This document shows positions 9,581 through 18,199 of a stretch of 64,000 bases of DNA, piece after piece. Source of the DNA: Herbaspirillum sp. GW103 (GTDB lineage: Bacteria; Pseudomonadota; Gammaproteobacteria; Burkholderiales; Burkholderiaceae_D). The stretch spans positions 62,001 through 126,000 of the forward strand of contig NZ_AJVC01000001.1 in assembly GCF_000261365.1 (NCBI RefSeq), given 5' to 3'. Made by a program: the position numbers and the translations under genes. Under the pieces are notes generated by a model. The model ran no database searches, was not told where the DNA came from, and saw only the letters and a list, made by a program, of their open reading frames with translations. Within the stretch, counting starts at the first letter, position 1, and the number at the start of each line of letters is the position of its first letter.

Positions 9581-9933
9581 GTCGGTCTCCTTGTCGAGGT
9601 CGGGGAATTGATGGGCAGGGCTGCCGAACGTAATCGCCTTCACCGCCTGGCAAAGAGCGGACACGTACAACAGAAACTTCATCCTAGGCGGCCGGTGCTC
9701 AGCCATACCATCGGCATGTGCGGAAAACATGCGGTGATCGGTGACGACGAAACGTGTCGGAGATCCTTAGCGCGGCAGCAGGCCGGCGTCGGACGACCAC
9801 GGGTTCGAGATTCAGTGTTAGTCCGATGCAGCACCGGCAGGCGCGTCGCTAGACTTGTCGACTTGCATCGCCCTGCTGTTTGTCGGCGTCCGTCGCTGGC
9901 CTATGCTGATCCTCCCCTTCAGGCAAGGACACC
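9581..9933. other. Intergenic gap, no gene seen
   Basis: This 353-base divergent gap lies between the Mn catalase and ZIP genes. No conserved coding frame, strong hairpin or convincing sigma-70 promoter was recognised. It must carry the promoters of both flanking genes. Confidence 0.4.
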
Positions 9934-10854
9934 ATGCTCAAGAAAGTCGAGCCCGCATTGAATACCGCATCGAACTCTCCTGCCAGACCCGGGCAGTCCC
10001 CCGCCGACGTGCCCGCTGCGATTCTGCTGAGCTGGCCGATGGTTGCCGGTGGCGTGATGCTGCTGGCCGTGCTGATCGGCTGGTGGAGCGCCCAGGATGA
10101 GCGTATCTGGCGCGCCTATTGCGGCGGCATGGCTGCTGCGGCGGCAACGGCGGTGGGCACCTTGCCGCTGTTCTTTTCGCGCCGCTTCTCGCTGCGCATG
10201 GCAGATTGCTGCACCGGTTTCGGCGCGGGCGTGATGCTGGCGGCCTCGGTGTTCTCGCTCATCTTGCCGGCCCTGCACAGTCTGGAGCAGGCCGGGGCCG
10301 GCAAGCAGATGGCCAGCCTCATCGCCGGTGCCAGCGTGCTATCCGGTGCGTTGCTGGTGCTGGCCCTGCAGCGTGCGGGACGAGGGCATGACGATCTTGC
10401 GCGCCAGGCAGCGTTGCGCCGCGTGTGGCTGTTCGTGCTCACGGTCGGGCTGCACAACCTGCCGGAAGGGCTGGCGGTGGGCGTAGCGTACGGGGGTATC
10501 GCGCCGGAGCAGGCCACCGTGCTGACCTTGGGTATCGCCTTGCAGGACATTCCCGAAGGGATGATCGTGGCCACCGCCTTGCGGGGCATCGGCTATTCGC
10601 GCGCCGATGCGATCGGCTGCGGCATTCTCTCGGGGCTGGTGGAACCGCTGGCGGCAGTGGCGGGTGCAACGCTGGTATCGCTGTCGGCGACGATGCTGCC
10701 ATGGGCGCTGGGCGGCGCGGCCGGCGCCATGCTGTTCGTGCTGGCCCATGAAGTGATTCCGGATCCGCATCGCCGCTGCGACGCGCTGGCGGCGAGTTGC
10801 TGTCTCATCATCGGCTTTGTGCTGATGATGGTGATGGATACGGCCCTTTCATGA
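9934..10854 (+). CDS. ZIP-family divalent metal transporter
   Basis: A 306-residue integral membrane protein with about eight hydrophobic segments. The two metal-binding helices are clear: HNLPEG in the first and QDIPEG in the second, with HEVIP further on. These are the hallmark residues of the bacterial ZIP family, which imports Zn, Mn or Fe. Its position beside a manganese catalase makes manganese an attractive but unproven substrate. The start at 9934 precedes a short hydrophilic tail. Its stop lies 10 bases before the next gene, so the two are probably cotranscribed. Confidence 0.9.
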   Translation: MLKKVEPALNTASNSPARPGQSPADVPAAILLSWPMVAGGVMLLAVLIGWWSAQDERIWRAYCGGMAAAAATAVGTLPLFFSRRFSLRMADCCTGFGAGVMLAASVFSLILPALHSLEQAGAGKQMASLIAGASVLSGALLVLALQRAGRGHDDLARQAALRRVWLFVLTVGLHNLPEGLAVGVAYGGIAPEQATVLTLGIALQDIPEGMIVATALRGIGYSRADAIGCGILSGLVEPLAAVAGATLVSLSATMLPWALGGAAGAMLFVLAHEVIPDPHRRCDALAASCCLIIGFVLMMVMDTALS

Positions 10855-10864
10855 GGTGCAGAGC

Positions 10865-11443
10865 ATGAAACGGCCCGTCTTTGCCGACGATTCGACCTTC
10901 TCACCGTCAACGCTGACCTATGTCGAATTATGGCGTGGTGCTGATCTGCTCATCAGGAAAGCAGGGGAGGAGCAGTCCGGTTCACGCTGGGTCTACCTGT
11001 CGGTACTGATGATGCTGTCGTTCTGTCTGGAGGCCTATCTCAACTACGCCGGCCCGCTGCTGTTCGGCGCCAACTGGAACGAGGGGAGCCAGGCGCATGG
11101 CGCACAGGATGCCAGGGCCAAGCTGCGGCTGGTGTGTGCCGCCTGCGGCGTGGAACCCGATGTGCCTCACAAGTACCGTACCGTGGCCCTTACGCTGCTG
11201 GAACTGCGTTGCAGCCTGGGGCGAGCTACCCAAGTGCGGTTGCAGCCGCCGGGCGAGCCGACGGCACGACGCGCGCAGGCTTCCACCAGTGCGAACGATC
11301 CCGATGACCTTGCCCTCGATCCGGCCTGGAGCCCGTATTGCGAGCGCAGTGTGGTGCTCGATTACCGGATGCAGTTGCGCAGTCTGCTGGCCCGGCTGCA
11401 TGCCCGCTTGCCACAGCAGGGACGCAGTGCGCTGTCGATCTGA
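10865..11443 (+). CDS. Hypothetical protein, possibly cotranscribed with ZIP transporter
   Basis: A 192-residue protein with no recognised domain. It has one mildly hydrophobic stretch near residues 45-65 (LMMLSFCLEAYLNYAG) and an otherwise soluble helical composition. The ATG at 10865 has GAGG eight bases upstream and is preferred over a GTG at 10856. The pattern of an early SFCLEAYLNY segment resembles HEPN-like or cell-surface-associated small families, but this is weak. It follows the ZIP gene by only 10 bases. Confidence 0.7.
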   Translation: MKRPVFADDSTFSPSTLTYVELWRGADLLIRKAGEEQSGSRWVYLSVLMMLSFCLEAYLNYAGPLLFGANWNEGSQAHGAQDARAKLRLVCAACGVEPDVPHKYRTVALTLLELRCSLGRATQVRLQPPGEPTARRAQASTSANDPDDLALDPAWSPYCERSVVLDYRMQLRSLLARLHARLPQQGRSALSI

Positions 11444-11512
11444 GCGCATGCGGGCAAGGTCGCGTCTCTGCCGTTGCGACACGCAACTTTTTCATCTCTA
11501 AAGGAGACCTCC

Positions 11513-11938
11513 ATGTTCAAGCAAATTTTCCGACGCACCCTGCAAGCCGCCGCCTCCGGCAGCTTGCTGATGCTGGTCATGCACGCTGTACCAGCCCAGG
11601 CCGATGAGCCTACCCTGAGCATTCTCGAGCCCAAGTCCGGGCAGACCGTAACCAGTCCCTTCCGTGTGCGCCTGGCTGCGCATTCCATGACCACCCGCCC
11701 GGCTGGCAAGCTGGTCGAGGGTACCGGGCATCATCATGTGCTCATCAATCACGGTGCCGTGGGCAAGGGAGATGTCATACCGCACGACGATACGCACATC
11801 CACCTGGACAATGGCCAGACCGAAACCATGCTCTCGCTGCCCCCCGGAAAATACAAGCTCACGGCGCAGTTTGCCGATGGCGAGCACCGCTCTTACGGGC
11901 ACATGATGGCGCACGGCATCAACATCACCGTGAAATAG
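11513..11938 (+). CDS. DUF4399-domain periplasmic protein
   Basis: A 141-residue protein with an N-terminal signal peptide (basic start MFKQIFRR, hydrophobic core, probable cleavage after AQA). The mature part has the DUF4399 features: ILEPKSGQTV, a His-rich GHHHVLIN, and HIHLDNGQTE before a final immunoglobulin-like strand. The family's function is not established; the histidines suggest metal contact. AAGGAG lies seven bases before the ATG, which fixes the start. It is convergent with the KGG-repeat gene. Confidence 0.88.
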   Translation: MFKQIFRRTLQAAASGSLLMLVMHAVPAQADEPTLSILEPKSGQTVTSPFRVRLAAHSMTTRPAGKLVEGTGHHHVLINHGAVGKGDVIPHDDTHIHLDNGQTETMLSLPPGKYKLTAQFADGEHRSYGHMMAHGINITVK

Positions 11939-12050
11939 ACGAGGAAAGCGAGCCAGGGAAGGTGACGGGCCGTCAATGACGAGCTCCGCGATCGATCCAG
12001 GCTCATCCTGAACTGCTCACGTTGATGTAGCCGAGGGAGCACAGGGCAAC

Positions 12051-12074
12051 AAAAAAGGGCCCCGCAGGGCCCTC
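12051..12074 (-). terminator. Rho-independent terminator after KGG-repeat gene
   Basis: Read on the minus strand, a seven-pair stem AGGGCCC/GGGCCCT closes a short loop and is followed by six T residues. It lies 24 bases past the stop of the KGG gene and also stops antisense reading into the DUF4399 gene. Confidence 0.85.
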
Positions 12075-12097
12075 TAACTTCAGCGTTGCACTACCGG

Positions 12098-12304
12098 TTA
12101 ACGGCTGTTGCTCTGGTTGCCGCCGTTGTGGCTGTTCTGACCGCCCTTGCGGCCGGCTTCACGCGCTTCGTCGGAGCTGAACTCGTGCGCAGTACCCTTC
12201 TCGTGAGCGGCCTTGCCGCCCTGGCTGGCGATCTCGCGCTGCTTGTTTTCATCCATCGAAGCGAAGCCGCGGTTGCTGGTGGAGCCTTGGTTCTGGTTTG
12301 CCAT
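12098..12304 (-). CDS. KGG-repeat stress-induced protein
   Basis: A 68-residue, very hydrophilic protein with two copies of the stress-induced KGG motif (SQGGKAAHEKG and REAGRKGGQNSH), as in E. coli YciG and related general-stress proteins. A Gln, Asn and Ser rich head and tail suggest it is intrinsically disordered. AAGGAG stands ahead of the ATG at 12304. Such genes usually respond to stationary phase or desiccation. Its neighbours (Mn catalase, DUF4399) fit that picture. Confidence 0.92.
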   Translation of the reverse strand: MANQNQGSTSNRGFASMDENKQREIASQGGKAAHEKGTAHEFSSDEAREAGRKGGQNSHNGGNQSNSR

Positions 12305-12656
12305 GATGTATCTCCTTGGTTCATGAGGGGTGGAAAAATTCCGCAGGGCTTTATCTTCCCTACGAGTCCTCATCTTAGACAGACCGCACGGTGGCGACCA
12401 TCAGCGTCTTTCTCTTCAAGGGGGCGGTGCCTGCTGTCAGTCATGCCAGCGTCCCTGAAGAAGAGTCTGTCGATGAAGGTGCATCGATTCATCTGGCGCG
12501 CTGTCGCTCCATCATGAGCGTGATGGCAGAGGATCGCGGACGCGAGGAACCTGCAGCAGGCAAAGTACTCCATGGCTTGTTCAACACTACGCATGCGCAT
12601 TGTCGCGCTTGGCCGCCACTCTGACGGGCAGCCGGCGAGACAGGCATCACCGGGAC
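12305..12656. other. Intergenic gap, no supported gene
   Basis: The gap should hold the promoter of the minus-strand KGG gene. Short open frames exist on both strands but have no ribosome site and mixed composition, so none is called. Confidence 0.4.
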
Positions 12657-12893
12657 ATGACAATGAAGAAGAAACAAGCGCTGATCGAGGGAGTGAACCG
12701 GCTCAAGGCCTCGCATGAACAGGCAGCCGCGATCCTGCAGGGGATCGTGCATGACGCGGTGCGGGTGAGCAAGGGCGGTGAAGGACTGCCCGAGCGGCGC
12801 GACTTGCGTCGTTACCGTCGGGCCATCAAGGAGTTGAAACTGCAGTGCCTGCAGGTGGAGATGGTGTTGGCCGAATTCGATCGTGAACAATGA
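12657..12893 (+). CDS. Small basic hypothetical protein
   Basis: A 78-residue protein rich in Lys, Arg and Leu that looks wholly helical (LKASHEQAAAIL, then RRAIKELKLQCLQVEM). No signal, membrane segment or known domain is seen. Two starts are possible, 12657 and 12663 (MKKKQ), neither with a strong ribosome site. The clean coding character and its place in a run of small stress-type genes support it as real. Confidence 0.6.
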   Translation: MTMKKKQALIEGVNRLKASHEQAAAILQGIVHDAVRVSKGGEGLPERRDLRRYRRAIKELKLQCLQVEMVLAEFDREQ

Positions 12894-12975
12894 TCGCTAC
12901 CGTTGGTCCTGGCGGCCCGGTGGGCCGGCCAGGGCGATCTATACTTGCGCCCCTGGCTGCGAGCGGGCTTGCGTG

Positions 12976-13197
12976 TCATAGCTGCGGGCTGTTCTCGCGC
13001 ATGTCCTGCTCGGAATAATTGTCGCCTTCCGGCTTGTTGCGTGAGGCCGGCTTGTCGCTGTCGCCGGGTGCGTATTGCCGGCCATGGGCCAACATGTCAC
13101 GCTCGCTGGTGCCATTGCGCTGGTTGCCTTTCGTCTGGAGGTCTTGCGGGCCGGAGGTGTCGGCGGGGTGAGTATGTCGGTTCAGTGCGTCGGTCAT
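12976..13197 (-). CDS. Small hydrophilic hypothetical protein
   Basis: A 73-residue, strongly hydrophilic protein rich in Asn, Asp, Gln, Arg and Pro with no hydrophobic core, so probably disordered. AGGAG lies seven bases before the ATG at 13197. Its composition is like the KGG-repeat protein nearby and other stress-associated small proteins, though it lacks the KGG motif. The function is unknown. Confidence 0.65.
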   Translation of the reverse strand: MTDALNRHTHPADTSGPQDLQTKGNQRNGTSERDMLAHGRQYAPGDSDKPASRNKPEGDNYSEQDMRENSPQL

Positions 13198-13465
13198 GGT
13201 GTTCTCCTGATCGTGGTCAATGAAATGAGCGTGAAATGAGCGGGCTGCGGCAACACAAGGCCGCGGCGCCGTCCATATCGGATGCTAATGCTGCCGCCAT
13301 GGCGTGTATGTCGGCCAGTGCCGCGCATGCAGGTGGCCAACACTGACAGTATGACGCGAGCGGCGGTCGCGGCCAGCCTGCTGGCAGTCGATTGCGCGCA
13401 CGCTCATCAAGCGGCGCTGACGCCTCCGACAGTCGCCGCCCACAGGGCCAGGCGAGACACGCTGA

Positions 13466-13744
13466 TGTTCGCGGCGCGGCGGGACGGTGAGTGTGCCGGG
13501 CGTGTATGCCGGGTTCATCCACGGCTTCCTGTTCGGCGACATCTTCGAGAAGGGGCTGACCATCAAGACAGGCCAGACCCATGTGCAGCATTACATGCCG
13601 GAGCTGCTGACCAGTATCGAGGATGGCTGGCTGCGCCCGGAAGCCATCATCACGCATCGCCTGCCCCTGGACCAAGCGGCCGAAGGCTATCGGATCTTCA
13701 ACGAGAAGCGCGAGAATTGTCGCAAGGTGGTGCTCACTACGTGA
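13466..13744 (+). pseudogene. C-terminal remnant of a zinc-dependent alcohol/formaldehyde dehydrogenase
   Basis: The readable frame from about 13469 ([15 protein letters not shown]) to the stop at 13744 matches the last 90 residues of the glutathione-independent formaldehyde dehydrogenase-like medium-chain dehydrogenases: a GGTVSVPG strand, then [19 protein letters not shown], then a typical tail. A stop in the same frame at 13463 cuts it off, and the preceding 250 bases contain no trace of the GroES-like or zinc-binding domains. A GTG at 13487 could still start translation, but the product would lack the catalytic half. This is a decayed or truncated gene. Confidence 0.82.
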
Positions 13745-13911
13745 CGCGCTGACATTCTTCTCCCCATGTAAGCGATCACTTGGCCGAGCGCCAGCGATCT
13801 GCCAACTACTCGCATTGGCGTCATCAGTATGTCATAACGTGATGGAAACGAGACACGTCCGCAAGTTTCATTTGCTGGTAAGACCTTTGTGTGAGTAAAT
13901 ACTGCAAAAAT

Positions 13912-13969
13912 TATGAAATATGCGAATAAAACATCGCGATGTTTCGTGATTATTTGCATATTTTTCATA
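13912..13969. promoter_or_regulatory. Nested inverted repeats upstream of the chemoreceptor gene
   Basis: A 16-base perfect palindrome AAACATCGCGATGTTT (13929-13944) sits inside a longer imperfect inverted repeat whose arms are 13912-13929 (TATGAAATATGCGAATAA) and 13950-13969. The element is strongly AT-rich in an otherwise GC-rich region and ends 31 bases before the chemoreceptor ATG. It is likely a regulator-binding site overlapping the promoter. A similar AT-rich element lies near 18240-18355. Confidence 0.7.
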
Positions 13970-14000
13970 TTTTTATCGCAAACGTGATCCGGGAAAGTGA

Positions 14001-15578
14001 ATGAAGGCTTTGTCAAACATGAAGATCGGCGTGAAGCTGAGCTTGGGGTTCGCCAGTCTGCTGGTGATGATGCTCGTACTGGTCGGGGTGGCCATGGTGG
14101 GGATCAATGCCTTGCGCGCCTCGATCGCGCGTGCCAATGAAGAACAGAACGAAAGCCTGAAACCGCTCTACGAGGCGCGCGAAGCGCTGGATCAGACCGG
14201 TCTGGCCGCACGCAATGCGTACGTCTTCCTGAGCGACGCCGATGCGCAATCCGAACTGAAGATCCTCGACCAGCAGAAGGCGCTCTATCTCAAGCTGTTG
14301 CAGAAGCTGGAACCGCGCCTGGCCGGCCTCCCGCAGTTCGCCATCGTGCGCACCGGCTTGCTGCAGATGGCTGATGAACTCAAGCGTCCGCGTCAATATC
14401 GCGAGAGCGGGGCGATGGAGGCGTATCGCGATTTCCTTGTCAATGATTGCAGTCCCTTGCGGCGCAAGATCGTGGGCGACATCAACCTGCTCATCGAGCA
14501 GATCGATGCACAAAGTACGGCAGCAGGCGCGCAGGTCGAGCGCTCGGCGACCGACGCTCTGCGTTTCATCGCCATGCTGGCGGCGGTGGCGATCCTGATT
14601 GCGGTGGGGGTGGCCTTCACCATTACGCGCGGACTGTTGCGTCAGCTCGGCGGTGAACCGGCCTATGCGATGGCCATCGCGCAGCGCATTGCGCATGGCG
14701 ACCTGGCCGTGGAGGTCGTCACCCGAACCAACGACCGGAGCAGCCTGCTGCATGCGCTGGGCATGATGCGCGACAGCCTGGCTGCCATCGTCGGCCAGGT
14801 ACGTCAGGGAACCGATGCGATCGAACGTGCGGCCACTGAAATCGCCTCGGGCAACACGGACCTCTCCGGCCGCACGGAACGTCAGGCCAGCTCGCTGGAG
14901 GAAACCGCCAGTGCCATGGAGCAGATCACCTCGGCCGTGCGACAGAGTGCGGCCAACGCGGTACAGGCCAATGAACTGGCGGCCTCGGCCTCGGATATCG
15001 CGGTCAGGGGCGGCGACATGATGGGCAATGTCGTGGCGACGATGGAAGACATCCATCAATCCTCGGTCAAGATCGTGGATATCATCAGCGTGATTGATGG
15101 CATCGCTTTCCAGACCAACATCCTGGCGCTCAATGCCGCCGTCGAGGCGGCTCGGGCGGGCGAGGGCGGACGCGGCTTTGCGGTGGTGGCCTCGGAGGTG
15201 CGTACCCTGGCCCAGCGCAGCGCCTCGGCGGCCAAGGAAATCAAGGAACTGATCGGCGCCTCGGTGGCCAAGGTCGATAGTGGCAGCGACCAGGTCAAGG
15301 ATGCCGGCCGGACCATGGAAGAGATCGTCGCCAGCGTGCGCAAGGTGACTGAGGTGATCGCCGAGATCAGTCTGTCCAGCCGCGAACAGAGCGAGGGTAT
15401 CGAGCAGGTCAACGATGCCATCGGTCACATGGATGAAGCGACCCAGCAGAATTCGGCACTGGTGGAACAGGCCGCTGCGGCAGCAGAGGCGCTGACCTCG
15501 CAGGCCGGTGCCCTGGCGCGCCTGGTTTCCACCTTCAAGCTGGCGCCGAGCGGGCGTACGGCGCTCGTGGCGGGTTGA
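14001..15578 (+). CDS. Methyl-accepting chemotaxis protein
   Basis: A 525-residue chemoreceptor. A first membrane segment lies at about residues 12-35, followed by a periplasmic four-helix sensor of about 155 residues, a second membrane segment near 190-212, a HAMP linker, and a long cytoplasmic coiled coil. The signalling tip contains [19 protein letters not shown], the conserved contact for CheA and CheW. Methylation-type Glu and Gln pairs flank it. No CheB/CheR-binding NWETF pentapeptide is present. It overlaps in context with the next gene, whose start follows after 3 bases, so the two are probably cotranscribed. The ligand is unknown. Confidence 0.95.
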   Translation: MKALSNMKIGVKLSLGFASLLVMMLVLVGVAMVGINALRASIARANEEQNESLKPLYEAREALDQTGLAARNAYVFLSDADAQSELKILDQQKALYLKLLQKLEPRLAGLPQFAIVRTGLLQMADELKRPRQYRESGAMEAYRDFLVNDCSPLRRKIVGDINLLIEQIDAQSTAAGAQVERSATDALRFIAMLAAVAILIAVGVAFTITRGLLRQLGGEPAYAMAIAQRIAHGDLAVEVVTRTNDRSSLLHALGMMRDSLAAIVGQVRQGTDAIERAATEIASGNTDLSGRTERQASSLEETASAMEQITSAVRQSAANAVQANELAASASDIAVRGGDMMGNVVATMEDIHQSSVKIVDIISVIDGIAFQTNILALNAAVEAARAGEGGRGFAVVASEVRTLAQRSASAAKEIKELIGASVAKVDSGSDQVKDAGRTMEEIVASVRKVTEVIAEISLSSREQSEGIEQVNDAIGHMDEATQQNSALVEQAAAAAEALTSQAGALARLVSTFKLAPSGRTALVAG

Positions 15579-15581
15579 TTC

Positions 15582-17387
15582 GTGCTTCTTGAAAATACCG
15601 GCCACGCCTACTGTGCAGCCCCGGCCGCCTTGCCGGACGATGAAGGTGCACGCCTGGCGGCGTTGCAGGGATATTGCGTACTCGATACGCTGCCCGACAA
15701 GTCCTGTGACCAGATCACCGAACTGGCGCGCACGCTCTTTGGCGTGGAGATCGCCCTGATCTCGCTGGTGGACGAGGATAGGCAGTGGTTCAAGTCCCGT
15801 GCCGGTCTATCGGCGCAGGAGACTCCGCGCTCGATGTCCTTCTGCGCCCATGCCATTCTGGCGCGCGGCAGCCTGGTGGTGCTCGATACGCATCAGGATG
15901 GGCGCTTTCGCAACAACCCGCTGGTGACTGCTGCACCGCGCATCCGCTTCTACGCAGGCGCGCTGCTGAGATCGTCGCAAGGTCATGCGCTGGGTACGCT
16001 CTGTCTGATCGATCCGCGTCCCCGCGAGCACTTCGGGCCGGCCGAGATGGCCAGGCTGGAGCAACTGGCCTGCATGGTCATGGAGCGGCTCGAACAGCTG
16101 CGCAACCGGGGCTATACCGACCATGTGACGGGTTTGCCCAATCGCGCCCGGCTCATGGAAGTGCTGCGCGCACGGGCGCATGTAAAGGGCGATACCGGCT
16201 TGCCGTGCGCAGCGCTGGGCGTGGATATCTGTTCACGTGAATATCTGTTCGACATGGTCAAGGCACTGGGCTGGGATTATGCCGAGTCCTTCCTGGTACA
16301 GGTCAGTCGTGCCTTGTGCGAAGCGCTGGACTACCAGCCGGTCTATCGTGTGACCACGACCACCTTCGTCTTCCTCCACGAAGGAACTGCCGCGCAGCGA
16401 CAGGAGCACATCGCCAACGTGCGTCAACAGTTCGTCCAGGCGCTGGAAATCCACGGCATTCCGCATCAGCTCGACATCGCCATCGGCGTACTGCCGGCGG
16501 TAGATGACATTGCCGGCAGCGACGTCGTCCGCTCGCTGCTGACCGTCATCGACGTGGGTCGCGAGGAGGGCATCTGTCCGCGTCAGTTCGAATCGGTACA
16601 TGCGGAAAACCAGCGCAATGCGTTCTGGTTGCTGTCGGCGCTGCCGATGGCCTTCAACTCTTCCGATGAACTGAGCCTGCATTACCAGCCCAAGGTGCGC
16701 TTGCGCGACAGCAGTTGCGTGGGGGTGGAAGCACTGATCCGCTGGCATCACCCTGTCCTGGGCAACATCTCGCCCGCGATCTTCATCGCGCTGGCCGAGA
16801 AGACGGCGCAAATTCGCCAGATCACGGCCTGGGTCGTGCGCCATGCGGTGGTGCAGGCGGCCGCCTGGCATGCGCGCGGCCATCGGGTGCCCATTGCCAT
16901 CAATACCTCGGCGCGCGATTTCGAGTCCGACGACATCCTGCGCCTGCTGGCCGCCCAACTGAAGCAGCATGCGGTCCCGCCGGGTCTGATTGAAATCGAA
17001 TTCACCGAAAGCGCCATGGCCAGCAATCCTGCAGTGGTGCGCCAGCGCGTGCAGGCCATCCGCGAGCTGGGCGTGAAGGTGGCCATCGATGACTTCGGCA
17101 GCGGCTTCAGCAATCTGTCCTACCTGAAGAGCATTCCGGCTGACATCATGAAGATCGATCGTTCCTTCATCAGCAGACTGGTCGAAAACGAGGCCGATCA
17201 GGTGATCGTGCCTTCCATCATCCATCTGGCCCATCAGCTGGGGTTCAGCGTCGTGGCCGAAGGTGTGGAGAGCGAGCAAACCGCCAGGATCCTGCATCAC
17301 CTGGGCTGTGACTTCGCCCAGGGCTATGCGATTGCGCGACCGATGCCGGCAGAGGAACTGGAGGAGTGGCTGGGGATGGTGCGATGA
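15582..17387 (+). CDS. GAF - degenerate GGDEF - EAL phosphodiesterase
   Basis: A 601-residue soluble protein. A GAF domain (about 20-170) is followed by a GGDEF-like domain (about 175-330) in which the GGDEF signature is replaced by a TTTTF stretch, so it cannot make cyclic di-GMP. An EAL domain follows, with EAL at 383-385 and DDFGSGFSNLSYL later, likely an active phosphodiesterase. The GTG at 15582 is three bases past the chemoreceptor stop, and no other suitable start exists. Coupling to a chemoreceptor suggests environment-dependent cyclic-di-GMP breakdown, perhaps tuning motility. Confidence 0.92.
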   Translation: MLLENTGHAYCAAPAALPDDEGARLAALQGYCVLDTLPDKSCDQITELARTLFGVEIALISLVDEDRQWFKSRAGLSAQETPRSMSFCAHAILARGSLVVLDTHQDGRFRNNPLVTAAPRIRFYAGALLRSSQGHALGTLCLIDPRPREHFGPAEMARLEQLACMVMERLEQLRNRGYTDHVTGLPNRARLMEVLRARAHVKGDTGLPCAALGVDICSREYLFDMVKALGWDYAESFLVQVSRALCEALDYQPVYRVTTTTFVFLHEGTAAQRQEHIANVRQQFVQALEIHGIPHQLDIAIGVLPAVDDIAGSDVVRSLLTVIDVGREEGICPRQFESVHAENQRNAFWLLSALPMAFNSSDELSLHYQPKVRLRDSSCVGVEALIRWHHPVLGNISPAIFIALAEKTAQIRQITAWVVRHAVVQAAAWHARGHRVPIAINTSARDFESDDILRLLAAQLKQHAVPPGLIEIEFTESAMASNPAVVRQRVQAIRELGVKVAIDDFGSGFSNLSYLKSIPADIMKIDRSFISRLVENEADQVIVPSIIHLAHQLGFSVVAEGVESEQTARILHHLGCDFAQGYAIARPMPAEELEEWLGMVR

Positions 17388-17446
17388 GCAGCGGCTGCTT
17401 CTTGAGCTTGCGCGTAAGCGCCTGCACGCTGCTCAGGGTGGAGAAG

Positions 17447-18199
17447 TCACTGGCGTTTCGATTCCAGCAGTTGCAGCGACAGGATGTCGGTCGCCAGGGC
17501 TGCGAGTTCTTCCAGCGCCTGTCGTTCGTGGGCGCGCAAGATGCGCGGTTCGGTGTCGATCACGCACAGCGAGCCAAAGGCACGGTCCTGGTACATCAGG
17601 CGGATGCCGGCATAGAAGCGGATGAAGGGTACGCCCGTGACCATCGGGTTATTGACGAAGCGGGGATCCTTGGTGGCATCGGAGACGGTGAAGATTTCCT
17701 CCTGCATCACGGCGTAATTGCAGAAGGCCCACGAGCGCGGCGTGGAGCTGATGTTCAGGCCATGTGCCGCACGGAAGATCTGCAGCTCCGAGGTCAGGAA
17801 AGTGACCAGGGCAATGGGTACATCCAGCAGTTCGCTGGCGAGCCATGTCAGGCGATGAAAGCGGGCCTCGGAATGTGTGTCTTCCATTGTCTGTTCAACA
17901 AAGCGCGCACGTTCTGGCTCGTTCGGGCTGACCGGATAAGGAACCTCGATCTGTGGCCCAGCGTGACCGGCAGTGGGCTCGGGTTGTTTCACTTCACGAT
18001 GGCCAAGCAAGGTCATGACCGAGCTCAGCCGGGTGCGCCGATGGCCGCCCGGCGTTTTCCAGGAGGCCAGCATGCCGCTCTCCATCCACATCTGGGCGGT
18101 CGTGATCGATACCCCCAGCAGTCGGGCAGCTTCTCGCGAAGTCATCGCCGGGTCCCCGGGGGGCATCTCGTTGTCATCAGATGGTACTGCACGACCCAT
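17447..18199 (-). CDS. Excisionase-type HTH fused to a GAF domain
   Basis: A 250-residue protein. Residues about 18-70 form a MerR/excisionase winged-helix segment (MTSREAARLLGVSITTAQMW and TPGGHRRT, which contact DNA in that family). Residues about 95-245 are a GAF domain closely resembling the one in the neighbouring EAL protein (both have FRNNP/FVNNP, PFIRFYAG and GSLCVID-like motifs). This is a one-component sensor-regulator or a SpoIIA-like adaptor. It converges with the GAF-EAL gene 59 bases away. The shared GAF type suggests both sense the same cue. Confidence 0.88.
   Translation of the reverse strand: MGRAVPSDDNEMPPGDPAMTSREAARLLGVSITTAQMWMESGMLASWKTPGGHRRTRLSSVMTLLGHREVKQPEPTAGHAGPQIEVPYPVSPNEPERARFVEQTMEDTHSEARFHRLTWLASELLDVPIALVTFLTSELQIFRAAHGLNISSTPRSWAFCNYAVMQEEIFTVSDATKDPRFVNNPMVTGVPFIRFYAGIRLMYQDRAFGSLCVIDTEPRILRAHERQALEELAALATDILSLQLLESKRQ

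Noticed and set aside
13880-14000. Sigma-28 (flagellar) promoter for the chemoreceptor
   Set aside because: TAAA and GCGAATAA elements exist, but the spacing is about 18 bases instead of about 11.
14013-15605. A 530-codon minus-strand frame opposite the chemoreceptor
   Set aside because: The chemoreceptor signalling tip and membrane segments are obvious on the plus strand. The antisense frame is a His/Arg/Gly-rich shadow.
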